A stretch of 64,000 bases of DNA from Saccharomycopsis malanga (GCA_004014935.1 CP025324.1:2294501-2358500); one strand, 5' to 3'. Counted from the stretch's first letter, positions 19,890-30,076 are shown. Program-made: numbers and translations. The notes: generated by a model from the letters alone, not told the origin.

Positions 19890-21293
19890 TTATTTATCTA
19901 ACCAATCGTACTCCAGTCGTAGGTCTTGTCCTCTGACTATAGGGCTGAAACAATCGCCTTTCTTGCTTACTGACAACTTATTACTATTAGGGAAAATAAT
20001 ACCCTTGATCCAATTTTTGTTTATCAATGAGACCAAAATTTCCTCTACTTTTTCCATTTCTTCCTGTCTGGTGTTTGCATTGTTAGTGGTTCCAATGCCA
20101 CCGGCTAGTCTTAAGCCAACAAGAAACTCGTTGTAGGAGATGACGTGTTTATAATTGTTAGCGGTGAGGTTTCCATTATTATAGATTTTGAATACCCTAA
20201 AGAACAAATTGCGGTGCACTATAGGTAAGAGGTTTTTTAAAAGAAGATTGTAAAGACTTTTGAACCGGAAATAATCTCTGTTGGATTCAATAAGCTCGGT
20301 GAATCCGCCTATATTACCTGCGTGTATATGTTGGACCAACTGAGAATATATTGTGGCTAATTGTTGGTTTTTGCAAATGATTGCAAACTTTGAAAGGAGG
20401 CCTAATCGCGGTCGATACCCGTTGATTAACAAGGTAATTACCAATAATTCCAAGATTCTCTCAAAGCTTCTGTTGGTGCTGTTTCGTAACTGTGAAACAG
20501 AATGCTTCAAGTAGCAGTATTTGAATTGGGTGAGCGCTTGTGAATAATTGTTAGTGATCAAAAGAAAACGGCCCAAGAAAAATCTATATTTTATCAAGTC
20601 ACTTTTAGTGAAACTAGAGCCTTTCAAAGTGCGGAAGTTGTGACGGTTGGAGATGAAGATGGTGTTACAGTTTAGGGGCTGGCCAATCTTGAAATAAATC
20701 TGGACCAAATAGTTGGATATTCTCAAAAGAATGGATTGTTTGAGTTTGTTCTTTGTCAAGTTTTTTTTACAGTTATTGAACAATTTGGACAAATTGATAG
20801 ATATTTTGGAAACAATAGGATACGACTTGTTGATCCTCTGAGCAAACAAGACTCTATCGGTGACCAATCCAAGTTTGTATATATAGTGCAAATCCTGCGT
20901 AAGCACGCCTATAAGAACTGACGTGAGGTCGTCGTAATTGTTGAAGACAACAATGAGCAGGTTGAGATAATTGAGAAGCAAATCCATTGATTCGATGACA
21001 GAATATGGATTGAAACCTCGGCAAAATGTCAAGAAGCTTTGGATGTATTGATTGAAAGCTGCCTTTTCATTGTCATTGCCAGCATTTTTCGACCTTTGCG
21101 GTGAAAAGAACTTGAAACTGTCCACTCGTTCTCCGATATCAATTCCAGGGTTGTCTAGAAGATAATTCTGTAATCCAGCAATTAATTGCTGGTTCGTCTC
21201 CACATTTATCAGCAACACTTTCCCCAACGGCTGGTTGTTGGAAAGTTGCACCTTGAGTTGTTCAAAGAACTGCTGTATAATGTCATTGTTCAT
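19890..21293 (-). CDS. THP1: Thp1-like PCI-domain protein of the TREX-2 mRNA export complex
   Basis: Thp1 pairs with Sac3 in TREX-2, which couples transcription to mRNA export at nuclear pores. The 467-residue product is close to the Saccharomyces length (455). The order of conserved pieces follows Thp1: LTFCRGFNPYS near 90, ILLRISNYLVQIYFKIGQPL near 185, YRFFLGRFLLITNNYSQALTQF near 230, and a C-terminal winged helix with VEEILVSLINKNWIKGIIFP. The middle shows the helical repeats of a PCI domain, with LLPIVHRNLFFRVF as in the Csn12/PCID2/Thp1 group. Csn12 is the main alternative; I prefer Thp1 for the N-terminal similarity, recalled from memory. The start is the ATG with A at 21293. Confidence 0.72.
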   Translation of the reverse strand: MNNDIIQQFFEQLKVQLSNNQPLGKVLLINVETNQQLIAGLQNYLLDNPGIDIGERVDSFKFFSPQRSKNAGNDNEKAAFNQYIQSFLTFCRGFNPYSVIESMDLLLNYLNLLIVVFNNYDDLTSVLIGVLTQDLHYIYKLGLVTDRVLFAQRINKSYPIVSKISINLSKLFNNCKKNLTKNKLKQSILLRISNYLVQIYFKIGQPLNCNTIFISNRHNFRTLKGSSFTKSDLIKYRFFLGRFLLITNNYSQALTQFKYCYLKHSVSQLRNSTNRSFERILELLVITLLINGYRPRLGLLSKFAIICKNQQLATIYSQLVQHIHAGNIGGFTELIESNRDYFRFKSLYNLLLKNLLPIVHRNLFFRVFKIYNNGNLTANNYKHVISYNEFLVGLRLAGGIGTTNNANTRQEEMEKVEEILVSLINKNWIKGIIFPNSNKLSVSKKGDCFSPIVRGQDLRLEYDWLDK

Positions 21294-21499
21294 GTTGTAG
21301 CCCAGATGCTATTATCTGTTATCCAAGGTGTTTTGTTATTTCAATACTTTGGCTGTTTATAGGTATATTTAATTTTTCACGATACCATAGATGCCAGGGC
21401 CGTGCACCAGAATCTCAGGCTTATTATATATGAAAAAAGTGGAAATCTACTAGTATATTTTCACGAGTATAATAGTGTGTGCTTTATAATAATAATTTC

Positions 21500-22612
21500 T
21501 TGTTTCAATCTTAATTTACACTTTCAACAAGAAAACTCTTTCAATACAATTTATATATCGTTGTATTGAAAACTAAAACTTACCTTATAATTTTAGTAAA
21601 AAATAGCCAAGGTTTATTACCATTTTGAAGTCAATATAAATTTCCAGAATAATGTAATAAAGCAAATAAGAAACTAGAAATGCGAAAAAACAAAAAAAAA
21701 AGTTAAAGTCGAAGTAGCATTGAATCATTTGCATCTCTAAGTTGAATAGGAGTAAATGTTTTTCTAAAACGGACTGCCGTCTACAGAGGTATAGAGCTTA
21801 TTAATAAACACAATACGCTTTACCGAGCCCCCTAAAATATTCAATGTATAGAGGAAGTTGAAAAAAGCTCGTTTAACAATATATAATGATTATTATCGAA
21901 TGTAAGTTCCACTGAGAACCTAAAATAAACGATACCTTTTTTAGCACTTGAGATACGCGTTTTTTAGAATAAAATCTCATTGATATCCTGAAGGAAGTGC
22001 TAGAATCAATCAAAAATTACGGAATAATATCAAGAATGCAAGAAAGTTTTTTTGAGAACTGAAAAACACGATCTTTAACAAATTATGTGTGATTTTCGAC
22101 AAAATAATACTTTGTCACTGTTGAATAATTTATCAAACCCAAATATCGAACAAAAGTACATTTTTCAAAACTCTAGATTCTACAGAGTATATAAATATAA
22201 CTTTTGTATGATTTTTTTTGCTGTAAAAACTCTAGAATATGACATCAAAGAGTCAACTTTTTTTCAAAATTGACAATTTTCCGTTATACCAAATATTTAC
22301 TCACAAATTTGAGATTATTTGCTGTAAGTAGTACCATAATACAACAAAAAAAATTGGAAAAACATTGTATGTCTTTTTGGATCAAATTAACCTGTATAGC
22401 ACTGATTTAATTTAAAAAAACGTTTGCTGATTTCTCCAAAACGTCAAGAGCGCGAATCGAGTACCAAAACCCAAAGTGAGGAACGCCACACTTATTTTTC
22501 TGCACTATTATGCACTATTTTGTGTGGCGCATGGCCTAACCAACTTGGCCACCTGGCAATAGTAAAGCATATAGGCATATTTTGGTCAAAAAGACAGAGT
22601 ATCTTTACTTTC
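21500..22612 (-). repeat. ~1.1 kb repeat with tRNA-Thr-like piece, copy A
   Basis: This stretch recurs in the same orientation at 24866-25712. Shared landmarks, read on +, include TCGTTGTATTG, AATAATGTAATAAAGCA, AGCACTTGAGATACGCGTTTT, CTGTAAAAACTCTAGAATAT and the block 22425-22600. That block differs at about one position between copies, while the rest shows many substitutions and two deletions in copy B. Read on the minus strand, the tRNA-like piece comes first and the other end approaches an (ATT)n tract (21487-21497). The short frame inside it is a by-product of the repeat and has no known domain. The family is not one I recognise. Confidence 0.75.
22445..22560 (-). ncRNA. tRNA-Thr-like sequence in repeat copy A
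   Basis: On the minus strand TGGCCAAGTTGG (22551-22540) fits the pol III A box and continues TTAGGCC, giving a D-arm hairpin. Next comes CGCCACAC (22529-22522), which pairs perfectly with GTGTGGCG (22491-22484). This order resembles yeast threonine tRNA, but the anticodon loop is replaced by about 30 nt. The B-box counterpart is only ACTCGATTC (22462-22454), and I cannot close an acceptor stem. It is therefore a tRNA-derived sequence or odd pol III RNA, not a normal tRNA gene. Confidence 0.4.
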
Positions 22613-22764
22613 TTTTTAAAAGTTTATTTTTGCAATAAACACTCCCATTTTTTACTTAGCGTTTGAGCAGAAATAAAAGGGTTATTTGGTAGTTCATGAA
22701 AGATACTACGCCTTGAATTGAATGTCTATAAGATCAGTATTGTTGTGGACAATATTAGACATAA

Positions 22765-22955
22765 TGCATATCATTAGTAAATATCAGTTTCGTATATATA
22801 CGCTATATTTAAAGGGAAACCGGGGAAAACTCAATTATGTCTTTTTGGTCATAATATTTTTACATAATGAATAAGAAACTAAGCACTAAACTTTGGTCTA
22901 CGATGCTAAATATGGTTTCTACATTATGACATTGCCTGAAAAATTCAAAAAGCGT
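22765..22955 (-). repeat. SINE-like element, copy 4 (decayed)
   Basis: Read on +, the family 3' domain appears as AAATATCAGTTTCGTATATA followed by CGCTATATTTAAAGGGAAAC. Then come body sequences AAGCACTAAACTTTGGTCTA and a worn CATTGCCTG. The head is missing or unrecognisable. It lies between repeat copy A and the MGM101 3' end. Confidence 0.65.
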
Positions 22956-23273
22956 ATACCTAATCAAAATAGGCAACAAGTAGTGACTCATGTAGAGTTT
23001 AATTGTTAAGACTACCTACCACTAAAAAAAAACTAAATGATTTATTATATCAATAACTAGAATGAAAAGCAGAAACGAATAACCAAATTATTAAGCTGTT
23101 CTTAAAAACTTGAGAAATGTACGGCTTTTGTAACCCTTGAAAAACAAAAAAATACACGTTTAATAGTCATAAAAAGGAGACTAACAACAACCCTCGATGC
23201 GCTACTTTATCGTCAATTTACAATGTACAAGTCAATAATAGATGAAAAATCAATCTTTATAACGGAACAAGTA

Positions 23274-24266
23274 TCACAACTTGTAAGGATAGTCAACTGG
23301 ATCGTCTTTTCTTTTCCAGATTCTCTTCTTCTTACCGGTAACAACATGAGTCACAAACTTCTCCTCACAATACTGTTTTTTAAACTTTCTAATGAATCGT
23401 GGGTCCCACAATTCAGAGCCAATACCCAAATCCTTACAACATCTCATGAGCGCATTACTTTTGCAGCCCTCGGTGGCAGTAGGAATACCTTGCTCGTTGA
23501 AATAATCCTGCTCGCCTCTAGCTACACTGACAAGTTTACCCATCACCACCAATGCATACTCCCTGGTGATCAATTTTGGGGTAATGATTGTTTCCGAGCG
23601 TGGAATCAAGCCCCAAGCACCAGGCCCCAAAGCACGATTCAATATTCTACGGTATTTAATCTCTGGCAAATAGATCAACCCATCAGGTTTCATTTCAATG
23701 TCCTCTGGGTCCAAAGGCTGCAATAAGAGTTCAACTTGACGTTGATTAAGAAATGTAGTACCAATACCATGGAACGAATTAATCCAATCAACGCTGTTAG
23801 ACTGCTGTAGTGCTTCCGGACTTAAAGGTTCTATTCCATTAAGAAATCCTGACTTACTCTTTGCAGTCTCATCTGGCATCACTGGTGTATCATGGAGTGA
23901 TTTGGTAAAGGTTTGATTGAACGTTTTAGCGTTCAAAGCTGAATTTAAGGTAGATTTGGCTGATGCTTCAGTAGTATTATTAGTTGACGCGTCCTCGGTG
24001 GTCACTGGAGCGGCTTTCGCAGCCGGTATAGTAGCTTTAGTCACCCTTGTATACGAGCTGGTTGCCGGTTTAGTATAAGCGGTCTTCGTATAAGTGGACC
24101 GTACAGGTTTTGCTGCCTGTGTAGCCGGTGACGTCTGTCCTTGAGGCCCTGGTGACGATTCCTGCTGCTTTGGCGTATCTGATTTAAATGCAGCCTTAAA
24201 AGCATAACCTCTACGAGACACCCCAGAAGAGACACTCAAAAATCGAAACACTCTATTTGTCAACAT
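23274..24266 (-). CDS. MGM101: Mgm101, mitochondrial genome maintenance protein
   Basis: Mgm101 is a Rad52-like single-strand annealing protein of mitochondrial nucleoids needed to keep mtDNA. The 330-residue product begins with a basic presequence-like stretch, then a low-complexity Thr/Ala/Lys/Pro region to about residue 130. The conserved core runs from about 145 to the end: [25 protein letters not shown]-type strand with [35 protein letters not shown] and [13 protein letters not shown]. The start is the ATG with A at 24266. The gene sits between two direct copies of a 1.1 kb repeat about 3.1 kb apart, an arrangement that could allow its loss by recombination. Confidence 0.95.
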   Translation of the reverse strand: MLTNRVFRFLSVSSGVSRRGYAFKAAFKSDTPKQQESSPGPQGQTSPATQAAKPVRSTYTKTAYTKPATSSYTRVTKATIPAAKAAPVTTEDASTNNTTEASAKSTLNSALNAKTFNQTFTKSLHDTPVMPDETAKSKSGFLNGIEPLSPEALQQSNSVDWINSFHGIGTTFLNQRQVELLLQPLDPEDIEMKPDGLIYLPEIKYRRILNRALGPGAWGLIPRSETIITPKLITREYALVVMGKLVSVARGEQDYFNEQGIPTATEGCKSNALMRCCKDLGIGSELWDPRFIRKFKKQYCEEKFVTHVVTGKKKRIWKRKDDPVDYPYKL

Positions 24267-24392
24267 TTGAATAGTATATGATGAGTAGATGCTTGGTTAT
24301 CTAAATAGATGACATTCTATTGACTTTTCCCTATAAAGAATCAAATTCTTCAATCATACGATGAGGGTTACCCGGGGTGAATAAAGTATAAT

Positions 24393-24572
24393 ATAGTAAT
24401 ATCTTATATTTCGAGCCGAGTACATACCAGTTTCGTATATACACGCTATGTCTAAAGAGACTAGGTAAAACCCAGTGCGGAAAACCCCATCATGCCTCGG
24501 TCATTGTAAGCTGCTCACCCTTGAGCCTGTTGAGTCTGTTTCTCGAGAGCACTAGCCACTGAGCCATCCGGC
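24393..24572 (-). repeat. SINE-like element, copy 5 (internally deleted)
   Basis: On + it starts with the tail side, ATCTTATATTTCGAGCC, and the 3' domain CGCTATGTCTAAAGAGACTA. It jumps to a tRNA-like head CTCGAGAGCACTAGCCACTG and AGCCATCCGG. The A box (TGGCTCAGTGG on the minus strand) is intact; the middle of the element and the B box are lacking. Copy 6 begins right next to it. Confidence 0.75.
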
Positions 24573-24587
24573 ACAGCGCCCTAATAA

Positions 24588-24808
24588 TAATAATCTTATA
24601 TTTCAAGCCCAGTACATATCAGTTCCGTATGTACGCGCTATGTCTAAGGGGACTTGGTAAAACCCAGTGGGAAAAAACCCAAGTGTCCCAGTCATTGTAA
24701 ACTTCTCGCTGGCTTTTCTGAACACCCGATGGGTTGGAAAGTAAGCACTAGACTTTCGTCTAGGTCGTATTTCAGACAGTTGCACTTGCCTGTGGAAACC
24801 ACGTTCAG
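24588..24808 (-). repeat. SINE-like element, copy 6, with 15-bp target-site duplication
   Basis: On + it reads (TAA)n, TCTTATATTTCAAGCCCAGT, ACGCGCTATGTCTAAGGGGA, GTCATTGTAAACTTCTCGC and AAGTAAGCACTAGACTTTC. It stops at ACCACGTTCAG, so the tRNA-like head is missing. ACAGCGCCCTAATAA occurs at 24573-24587 and again at 24809-24823, exactly at its two ends. A direct repeat of that size around a 5'-truncated copy is the mark of target-primed reverse transcription. Confidence 0.88.
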
Positions 24809-24865
24809 ACAGCGCCCTAATAAAAGCAATAATAATACTAGTAATTATCTAAAATTTGTAGTTTT

Positions 24866-25712
24866 TTGCTTCAATCTTGATTTGAGCTCTCCAAAAATGA
24901 AATTCTTTCAGTAAAATTAACACATCGTTGTATTGGAAACTAATGAATCTTACCTTTTATTTTTTTGGCAAAACAATAGTCAGTATAAATTCCCATAATA
25001 ATGTAATAAAGCAGATCAGAAAGTTTAACAACGAAAAAACAAAAAACCAAAGTCAAAGGAACATTAAACCATTTACAACTTCAACTTGAAGGGGAATAAA
25101 TTTTGACTATTATCAAACAAAAGCTCCTCTGAGAACCTAAAATAAACCATACCTTTTTTTAGCACTTGAGATACGCGTTTTTTGAAATGAAATCTCATTA
25201 AAATACTTTGTCACTGTTAAATAATTTATCAGACCCAAATATCAAACAACAGTACATAGTTTAAAATTCTAAATTTTACAGAGTATATAAATATAACTTT
25301 TGTATGATTTTGTTTGCTGTAAAAACTCTAGAATATGACATCAAAGAATCAACTTTTTTTCAAAATTGACAATTTTCCGTTATATCAAATATTTACTCAC
25401 AAATTTGAGATTATTTGTTGTAAGTAGTACCAAAATACAACAAAAAAAATTGGAAAAATACTGTATGTCTTTTTGAATCAAATTAACCTGTATAACACTG
25501 ATTTAATTTGAAAAAACGTTTGCTGATTTCCCCAAAACGTCAAGAGCGCGAATCGAGTACCAAAACCCAAAGTGAGGAACGCCACACTTATTTTTCTGCA
25601 CTATTATGCACTATTTTGTGTGGCGCATGGCCTAACCAACTTGGCCACCTGGCAATAGTAAAGCATATAGGCATATTTTTTTTCAAGAAGACAGTATATC
25701 TTTACTTTCCGG
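24866..25712 (-). repeat. ~1.1 kb repeat with tRNA-Thr-like piece, copy B
   Basis: Same orientation as copy A at 21500-22612, with two internal deletions of roughly 120 and 140 bp. The tRNA-like block is nearly identical to copy A, and the A-box-like TGGCCAAGTTGG lies at 25647-25636. A short (ATT)n-type tract (24830-24840) lies at the end opposite the tRNA-like piece, as in copy A. Confidence 0.75.
25541..25656 (-). ncRNA. tRNA-Thr-like sequence in repeat copy B
   Basis: It has the same D-arm-like hairpin, 8-bp CGCCACAC/GTGTGGCG stem and weak B box as the piece in copy A. Conservation of this block, while flanking repeat sequence diverges, suggests either selection on an RNA or recent gene conversion. 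Confidence 0.4.
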
Positions 25713-25991
25713 GAATATCAGCGGCTAGTGTAGCATAGTAAAACTAATATATTTTACAAATATTTCAATGTAGATATGTATTGATGACTAAAATGCAAGA
25801 ACAATCCATTTTGCAGAAAACGACACAGCATAATAAGAAAGACAAATGGAAGCAGCAAGTATTGAAAGAACAAAAGAATGGAAAATCAACGGGATGGTGA
25901 AAACAAAACAATTAAATGCAAGGGAAAGCAGCACGAAATGAAGGTGGAAAGTGAATTGTATATATAGGTAATTATAGAGAAATAAATGAAT

Positions 25992-27212
25992 TCAGGGATG
26001 ATGGGCAAGATATTCTTTTTTCCAAGCGTAATATTCTTCGAGTCTGTTGACGCAATAGCCGCCGTAATCGAAATCGATGGTAGAGATTTTATCTTGGATT
26101 GCAGACCAGATGCCCCAATAAAATCCAGGCAAGCCAAAAAAGAAATAAATTTCATCAATCAACTCATCGATTTCGGTTTCAATATTATCTGAATGTAAGC
26201 TGTCAGTAACGCAATCCTCGTCATCGTTTTCCTGGAGAGTACCAACTACATAAGCATAGCACCACCTTCTTAAGGCAACGTTTCCTTTGAAAGGCTTCAA
26301 GATGCGCAGCTTGTCACATTCAAAGCCTTGCCATTCTGCCAAATGGTTTGCAATATCAAAGCCTCGAGGAGCGCAGAGCATGTATTCGTAATCAATGAAT
26401 GAGATTGTGTTTTTAGATGCTTTCGGAAGCTTAAGGTCGTATTTGCTATCTTTGACAACAATATCTTTTTCTAAGAGATAACCATCAAGGTTACCATATT
26501 TTTCAAGCTGTGAATCAAGTTCAGGAGGAATGACAATGTTTCCACTGAGCAAATCACAATGTGAATTGACAAGTCTGCTTTTCCCACCAACGGTTTTGTA
26601 GAGCCACTGCAATTCGTCTTTCAAGATCTGTTTTACCTTTTCTGAAAAGTGACAATTGCCGGAAAGAGATCCTATTTTGTAGATCAACTCTTCTGCTTCT
26701 GGGGTAAACTTTGGTGCAATGTCAATCCAATGGGATATAGTGCCCCAAAGATCGTTCTTCTGCTGCATAGGCTTGCAAGAATCACTCTCTGTTATGACAG
26801 TATGCCAATAGCCCAACTTCTGACTGATCAATGCTGAAAAATGCTTATTGCTAAGCTCCTCAGGAGTCAACGATCTCCCTGATAAATAGCCGTATATTAT
26901 GCCGTTGGATAGTTTCGCATAGATATTAGGAGCCAAATTAAGCTTATTCAACTTGAGATGATTACTGAACTCGCTGTTTCGATCAATTATCAAACTAGTG
27001 TTGTTCCCATAACTTCTGGCTAGCACTACATCCTTGCTCTTGCTTGACACATGCGTGCACTTTATGAGCATGTTGGTGATACCCCCAGAGACAGGCTTGA
27101 CCGATATATTCTCCTGGATCCAGCTGGGAAATATCTCTGTGAGGATCTCGGGAAGATTCGACATGGTTATCGAAACGTCCGGAAGCTCTAAAGGATAATC
27201 CACGATCGTCAT
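25992..27212 (-). CDS. EKI1: Ethanolamine kinase (Eki1-like, choline/ethanolamine kinase family)
   Basis: The enzyme phosphorylates ethanolamine with ATP, the first step of the CDP-ethanolamine (Kennedy) route to phosphatidylethanolamine. Started at the ATG with A at 27212 it has 406 residues; the frame is open seven codons further but only from TTG, and a second ATG 17 codons downstream is also possible. The phosphate-binding region has VSGGITNMLIKC. The LIIDR strand follows, then the Brenner motif HCDLLSGN at 218-225 and the metal-binding IDYEY at 273-277, and APRGFDIANHLAEW. The protein lacks the long N-terminal extension of Saccharomyces Eki1 (534 residues). Choline kinase Cki1 is the close alternative; I favour Eki1 from the N-terminal lobe. 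Confidence 0.85.
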   Translation of the reverse strand: MTIVDYPLELPDVSITMSNLPEILTEIFPSWIQENISVKPVSGGITNMLIKCTHVSSKSKDVVLARSYGNNTSLIIDRNSEFSNHLKLNKLNLAPNIYAKLSNGIIYGYLSGRSLTPEELSNKHFSALISQKLGYWHTVITESDSCKPMQQKNDLWGTISHWIDIAPKFTPEAEELIYKIGSLSGNCHFSEKVKQILKDELQWLYKTVGGKSRLVNSHCDLLSGNIVIPPELDSQLEKYGNLDGYLLEKDIVVKDSKYDLKLPKASKNTISFIDYEYMLCAPRGFDIANHLAEWQGFECDKLRILKPFKGNVALRRWCYAYVVGTLQENDDEDCVTDSLHSDNIETEIDELIDEIYFFFGLPGFYWGIWSAIQDKISTIDFDYGGYCVNRLEEYYAWKKEYLAHHP

Positions 27213-27799
27213 GGTTCCCTCGCTAGTAGCCAATACTCAATAGTCGCTGTCTTAATGTCTCCAAATCGTGTCAACCAAATCTATTCTCATAGATCTTCAA
27301 TAAATAAGATCAGAGTACCTACTGAATAAATAGGAAAAATAAGAGATCGTAAATATAGATACGAACTGAAAAAAGCCAAATTATTATTAGTAAATAAAAA
27401 AAGACAGAAACAAGAAATAAATAGAAATAAAAATCACTTTTGTAAGGAAATTCAGATAAGAAAAGAGCGTGTTTTTACTGTATTATATCAAATCGGTTGA
27501 CACTCGCTCGTAATACGATTAAAGGATGAGCTGGAAAGGACAGGAAAAAGGAAAAAAAAAAAAAAAAAAAGTAAAAACAGAAAAAATTGGCCGAAATTTG
27601 AAAAAATCACATGCAGGTATACCGTTTTCGTCGCTTTGGTGTAGTATCATGTGACTCGTGCATAAGTGTGCAGTATACTGCATGATAATACAGTATCTTG
27701 CCTTGGGATGCGGTTCAATATATATATATATATATTACTGTTCATATACAGCATAATATTATGAAGTTATAATATACGGAGGAATCAGAAGAGGGTTTA
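27213..27799. other. EKI1 upstream / MRE11 downstream region
   Basis: No gene. It contains a run of about 19 A (27552-27570), the 14-bp perfect palindrome TGCAGTATACTGCA (27669-27682) and a (TA)n tract (27717-27736). Confidence 0.55.
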
Positions 27800-29878
27800 T
27801 CAACGTCCAAACTGAGATAGCAATGATGCAATGGACAGTGGTGGGCCTTTTTTCGAATTACTTGTAGTTTTACCGCCACGTCCTCCTCGTCCACGGCGGG
27901 ATCCTCGTGTGGTTTTAGCAGCTCCTCGAGAAGTGCTTTTTTTGGAACTCTTTTGTTCGTCTTCTTCTGATGAGACTACTATTTGTTCGTCTTGTTTACG
28001 ACTTCTTGTGGTTTTCTTTTTTGGCGGCACGTATTCGTCTTCAGAAGATACTACTTCAACATCTTTATCCGCCTCGTCGTAGGAGTCTTCGATCTCAACC
28101 TCTTTTCTTGCTCTCTTTCTGGTAGTCCTTGCTTTTGCTTTTGGTTTCAAAGCTGGTTCATCAGAATCGCTGGCTATTTCTACAGATTTGGCCTTCTTAG
28201 TTATCGGCGTTTCGTTGTCGTCACTATCGAAAAGAACATCCACGGCAGCTCTTGGGGCTTTAGATACTAGTTGGTCAACATTAGTGTTTGGATTGTTGGA
28301 AAGAAAGCTTTTTTTATGATGTTTTATATAATTTACTAATTGGCCGTTTTCTTCTATTTGAGCTTTTGTAAGCAACTTGATATCGTTTTTCAACTCCTGT
28401 TGAACAAAGGATTCCAAAGCCTGTTTGTCTTCTTTGTCTACAAAGTTTTTGACAGCAGCATTGATTCCAATTTCCGGCAACAAGGACAAGCTGGATTCCC
28501 GAAGAAACCCGTTGACAAACGATTGGACTTTAATGCTGGCGTTCTCCTCCACCTGTATATCTTTCAACTTTATGTTTTTCTCCTTATTTTTACTGGTGTC
28601 TCGTTTTCTATGGAACAAGATGATATCATTGACGTTGGCAACTTTCCCTACAAACATATTACTGAACCGTCTGGGATTTTCCACTTCATACCCGCCAGAG
28701 TAATCTACTCTTAACCTTATCAATGGCAAGGGGTATCTGGGATCATTGGTATCATTCTCACTGTTCTTGATCTGTGAAGCAGTCTGCTCGTCATCGGCTT
28801 CTACAGCAAATACTTCTGGGTTCTGTTCTTTCCATTTTCTCTTAGCATCTTCTATAAGCTCTTCAACCTTACCTCTTAAATATCGAGTGACCTCGGCCTT
28901 TGAGGTGGGACCAGCAATTATGCCCGAATCTGCCAATGACAAGTCTTTCATTACAAACGGACGGATGGTTTTTAGCTTAATTGGCTCGATATGGTAATCT
29001 CTATTTTTGATACTTAATATAAACACGTTCTTCTCATTGGCTTCTTTGTCACTTAGAGATGTTGCTACAGAAGAGCCTGGCTGCAATGTTTCAAAGCCAG
29101 CCTCGTAATTGGTGACAGTGTATGGTATACACTCGTGTTCGTGGCCCCAAACCACCAAATCCAAAAAACTAGGTAAGAAGGTTTCTGGAAGATACGATGT
29201 TTCGGTATGTGGTGTGTGATTCTGATGAACAGCCATCAAGTTGAACCATTCATCTTTCCTTACATTGGGAGTCTTGAACTTTACACCACCATCACGAAAG
29301 GTGCGGAAAAGTCTTTCATCAAGAACACTGGCAAGACCATACAAAGCCAATTTGGTTGTGCCCTTTTGCATCAATATCGGTGTTATCGTGATATCATCGT
29401 TCTTCAACACCCTGCCAAAATGGTTGATGAACCCAGAAACATGTAAAAGATCCATTGGTGACAATAAGCTGTTTCCACTGCTATCGTCATGGTTTCCCGA
29501 TATCGCAAACATTGGTATCGATATGTTAATGTTTGGATCCTCATAATTGACAGTATTAAATCCATCATCAAACGTTTCACTGGGATCACTTAATAATTCC
29601 AATTCACACGGCCGACTGCCCAAACAATACAATCTAAGAATCCTTAATACTTGAAATAACGATTGCTTCGACGGCTTATTCACATGGAACAAATCGCCTG
29701 ATTGTAAAACCATATCGACATCTCGTTCTTTGGCTATGTTCATGATCTCATCAAACGTCTTCCAGGCATCATCACCTATTATTGGATCATTTTCCTTGTA
29801 GCCAACATGGTTGTCTGTCGTGAGTAATATACGAATTGTGTCTTCAGACGGCGCAAGGGGAGTCGTCACCTCAGGCAT
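27800..29878 (-). CDS. MRE11: Mre11, double-strand break repair nuclease
   Basis: Mre11 is the nuclease of the Mre11-Rad50-Xrs2 complex, acting in break resection, checkpoint signalling, meiosis and telomere upkeep. The product has 692 residues, equal to the usual yeast length. Phosphoesterase motifs are in order: D22 and H24 (TTDNHVGYKE), QSGDLFH at 59-65, SGNHDD at 127-132, then MAVHQNHTPH and VVWGHEHEC. The DNA-binding capping domain follows (IRPFVMKDLSL). The tail from about 560 is acidic, Ser-rich and basic by turns, with an RGSRRGRGGRGGK Gly/Arg patch near the end. It starts at the ATG with A at 29878. Confidence 0.97.
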   Translation of the reverse strand: MPEVTTPLAPSEDTIRILLTTDNHVGYKENDPIIGDDAWKTFDEIMNIAKERDVDMVLQSGDLFHVNKPSKQSLFQVLRILRLYCLGSRPCELELLSDPSETFDDGFNTVNYEDPNINISIPMFAISGNHDDSSGNSLLSPMDLLHVSGFINHFGRVLKNDDITITPILMQKGTTKLALYGLASVLDERLFRTFRDGGVKFKTPNVRKDEWFNLMAVHQNHTPHTETSYLPETFLPSFLDLVVWGHEHECIPYTVTNYEAGFETLQPGSSVATSLSDKEANEKNVFILSIKNRDYHIEPIKLKTIRPFVMKDLSLADSGIIAGPTSKAEVTRYLRGKVEELIEDAKRKWKEQNPEVFAVEADDEQTASQIKNSENDTNDPRYPLPLIRLRVDYSGGYEVENPRRFSNMFVGKVANVNDIILFHRKRDTSKNKEKNIKLKDIQVEENASIKVQSFVNGFLRESSLSLLPEIGINAAVKNFVDKEDKQALESFVQQELKNDIKLLTKAQIEENGQLVNYIKHHKKSFLSNNPNTNVDQLVSKAPRAAVDVLFDSDDNETPITKKAKSVEIASDSDEPALKPKAKARTTRKRARKEVEIEDSYDEADKDVEVVSSEDEYVPPKKKTTRSRKQDEQIVVSSEEDEQKSSKKSTSRGAAKTTRGSRRGRGGRGGKTTSNSKKGPPLSIASLLSQFGR

Positions 29879-30019
29879 CTTATTCCAAATATTACTTATG
29901 ATAATGATTTAAACTTGATATTTAAATGTAATAACAATCTCATCTAATTTAATCATTTTTCACAATTTTTCAGACTACGATGCGCGCATTCCTTTAACAA
30001 GCAATAATCACTTGATATT

Positions 30020-30076
30020 AATACTAATAATCTTCTATTTCGAGCCCAGTACATATTAGTTGGGTATCTACGCAAA
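30020..30076 (-). repeat. SINE-like 3'-end fragment
   Basis: On + it reads TACTAATAATCTTCTATTTC, then GAGCCCAGTACATATTAG, the family's tail and last bases. It is a strongly 5'-truncated copy. Confidence 0.6.

Larger units (their letters stand above)
21294..23273. other. Repeat-filled region between THP1 and MGM101
   Basis: This 2 kb interval has no gene. Most of it is copy A of a ~1.1 kb repeat (21500-22612), followed by a decayed SINE-like copy (22765-22955). The remainder is AT-rich and featureless. Confidence 0.6.
24267..25991. other. Repeat-filled region between MGM101 and EKI1
   Basis: It contains two SINE-like copies end to end (24393-24572 and 24588-24808) and copy B of the ~1.1 kb repeat (24866-25712). 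The remaining 280 bp lead to the EKI1 3' end and show nothing else. Confidence 0.6.

Noticed and set aside
22424-22666. Short open frame repeated at 25508-25738 with nearly the same peptide
   Set aside because: The identity comes from the repeated DNA itself. The peptide has no domain, and the minus strand shows tRNA-like structure instead.
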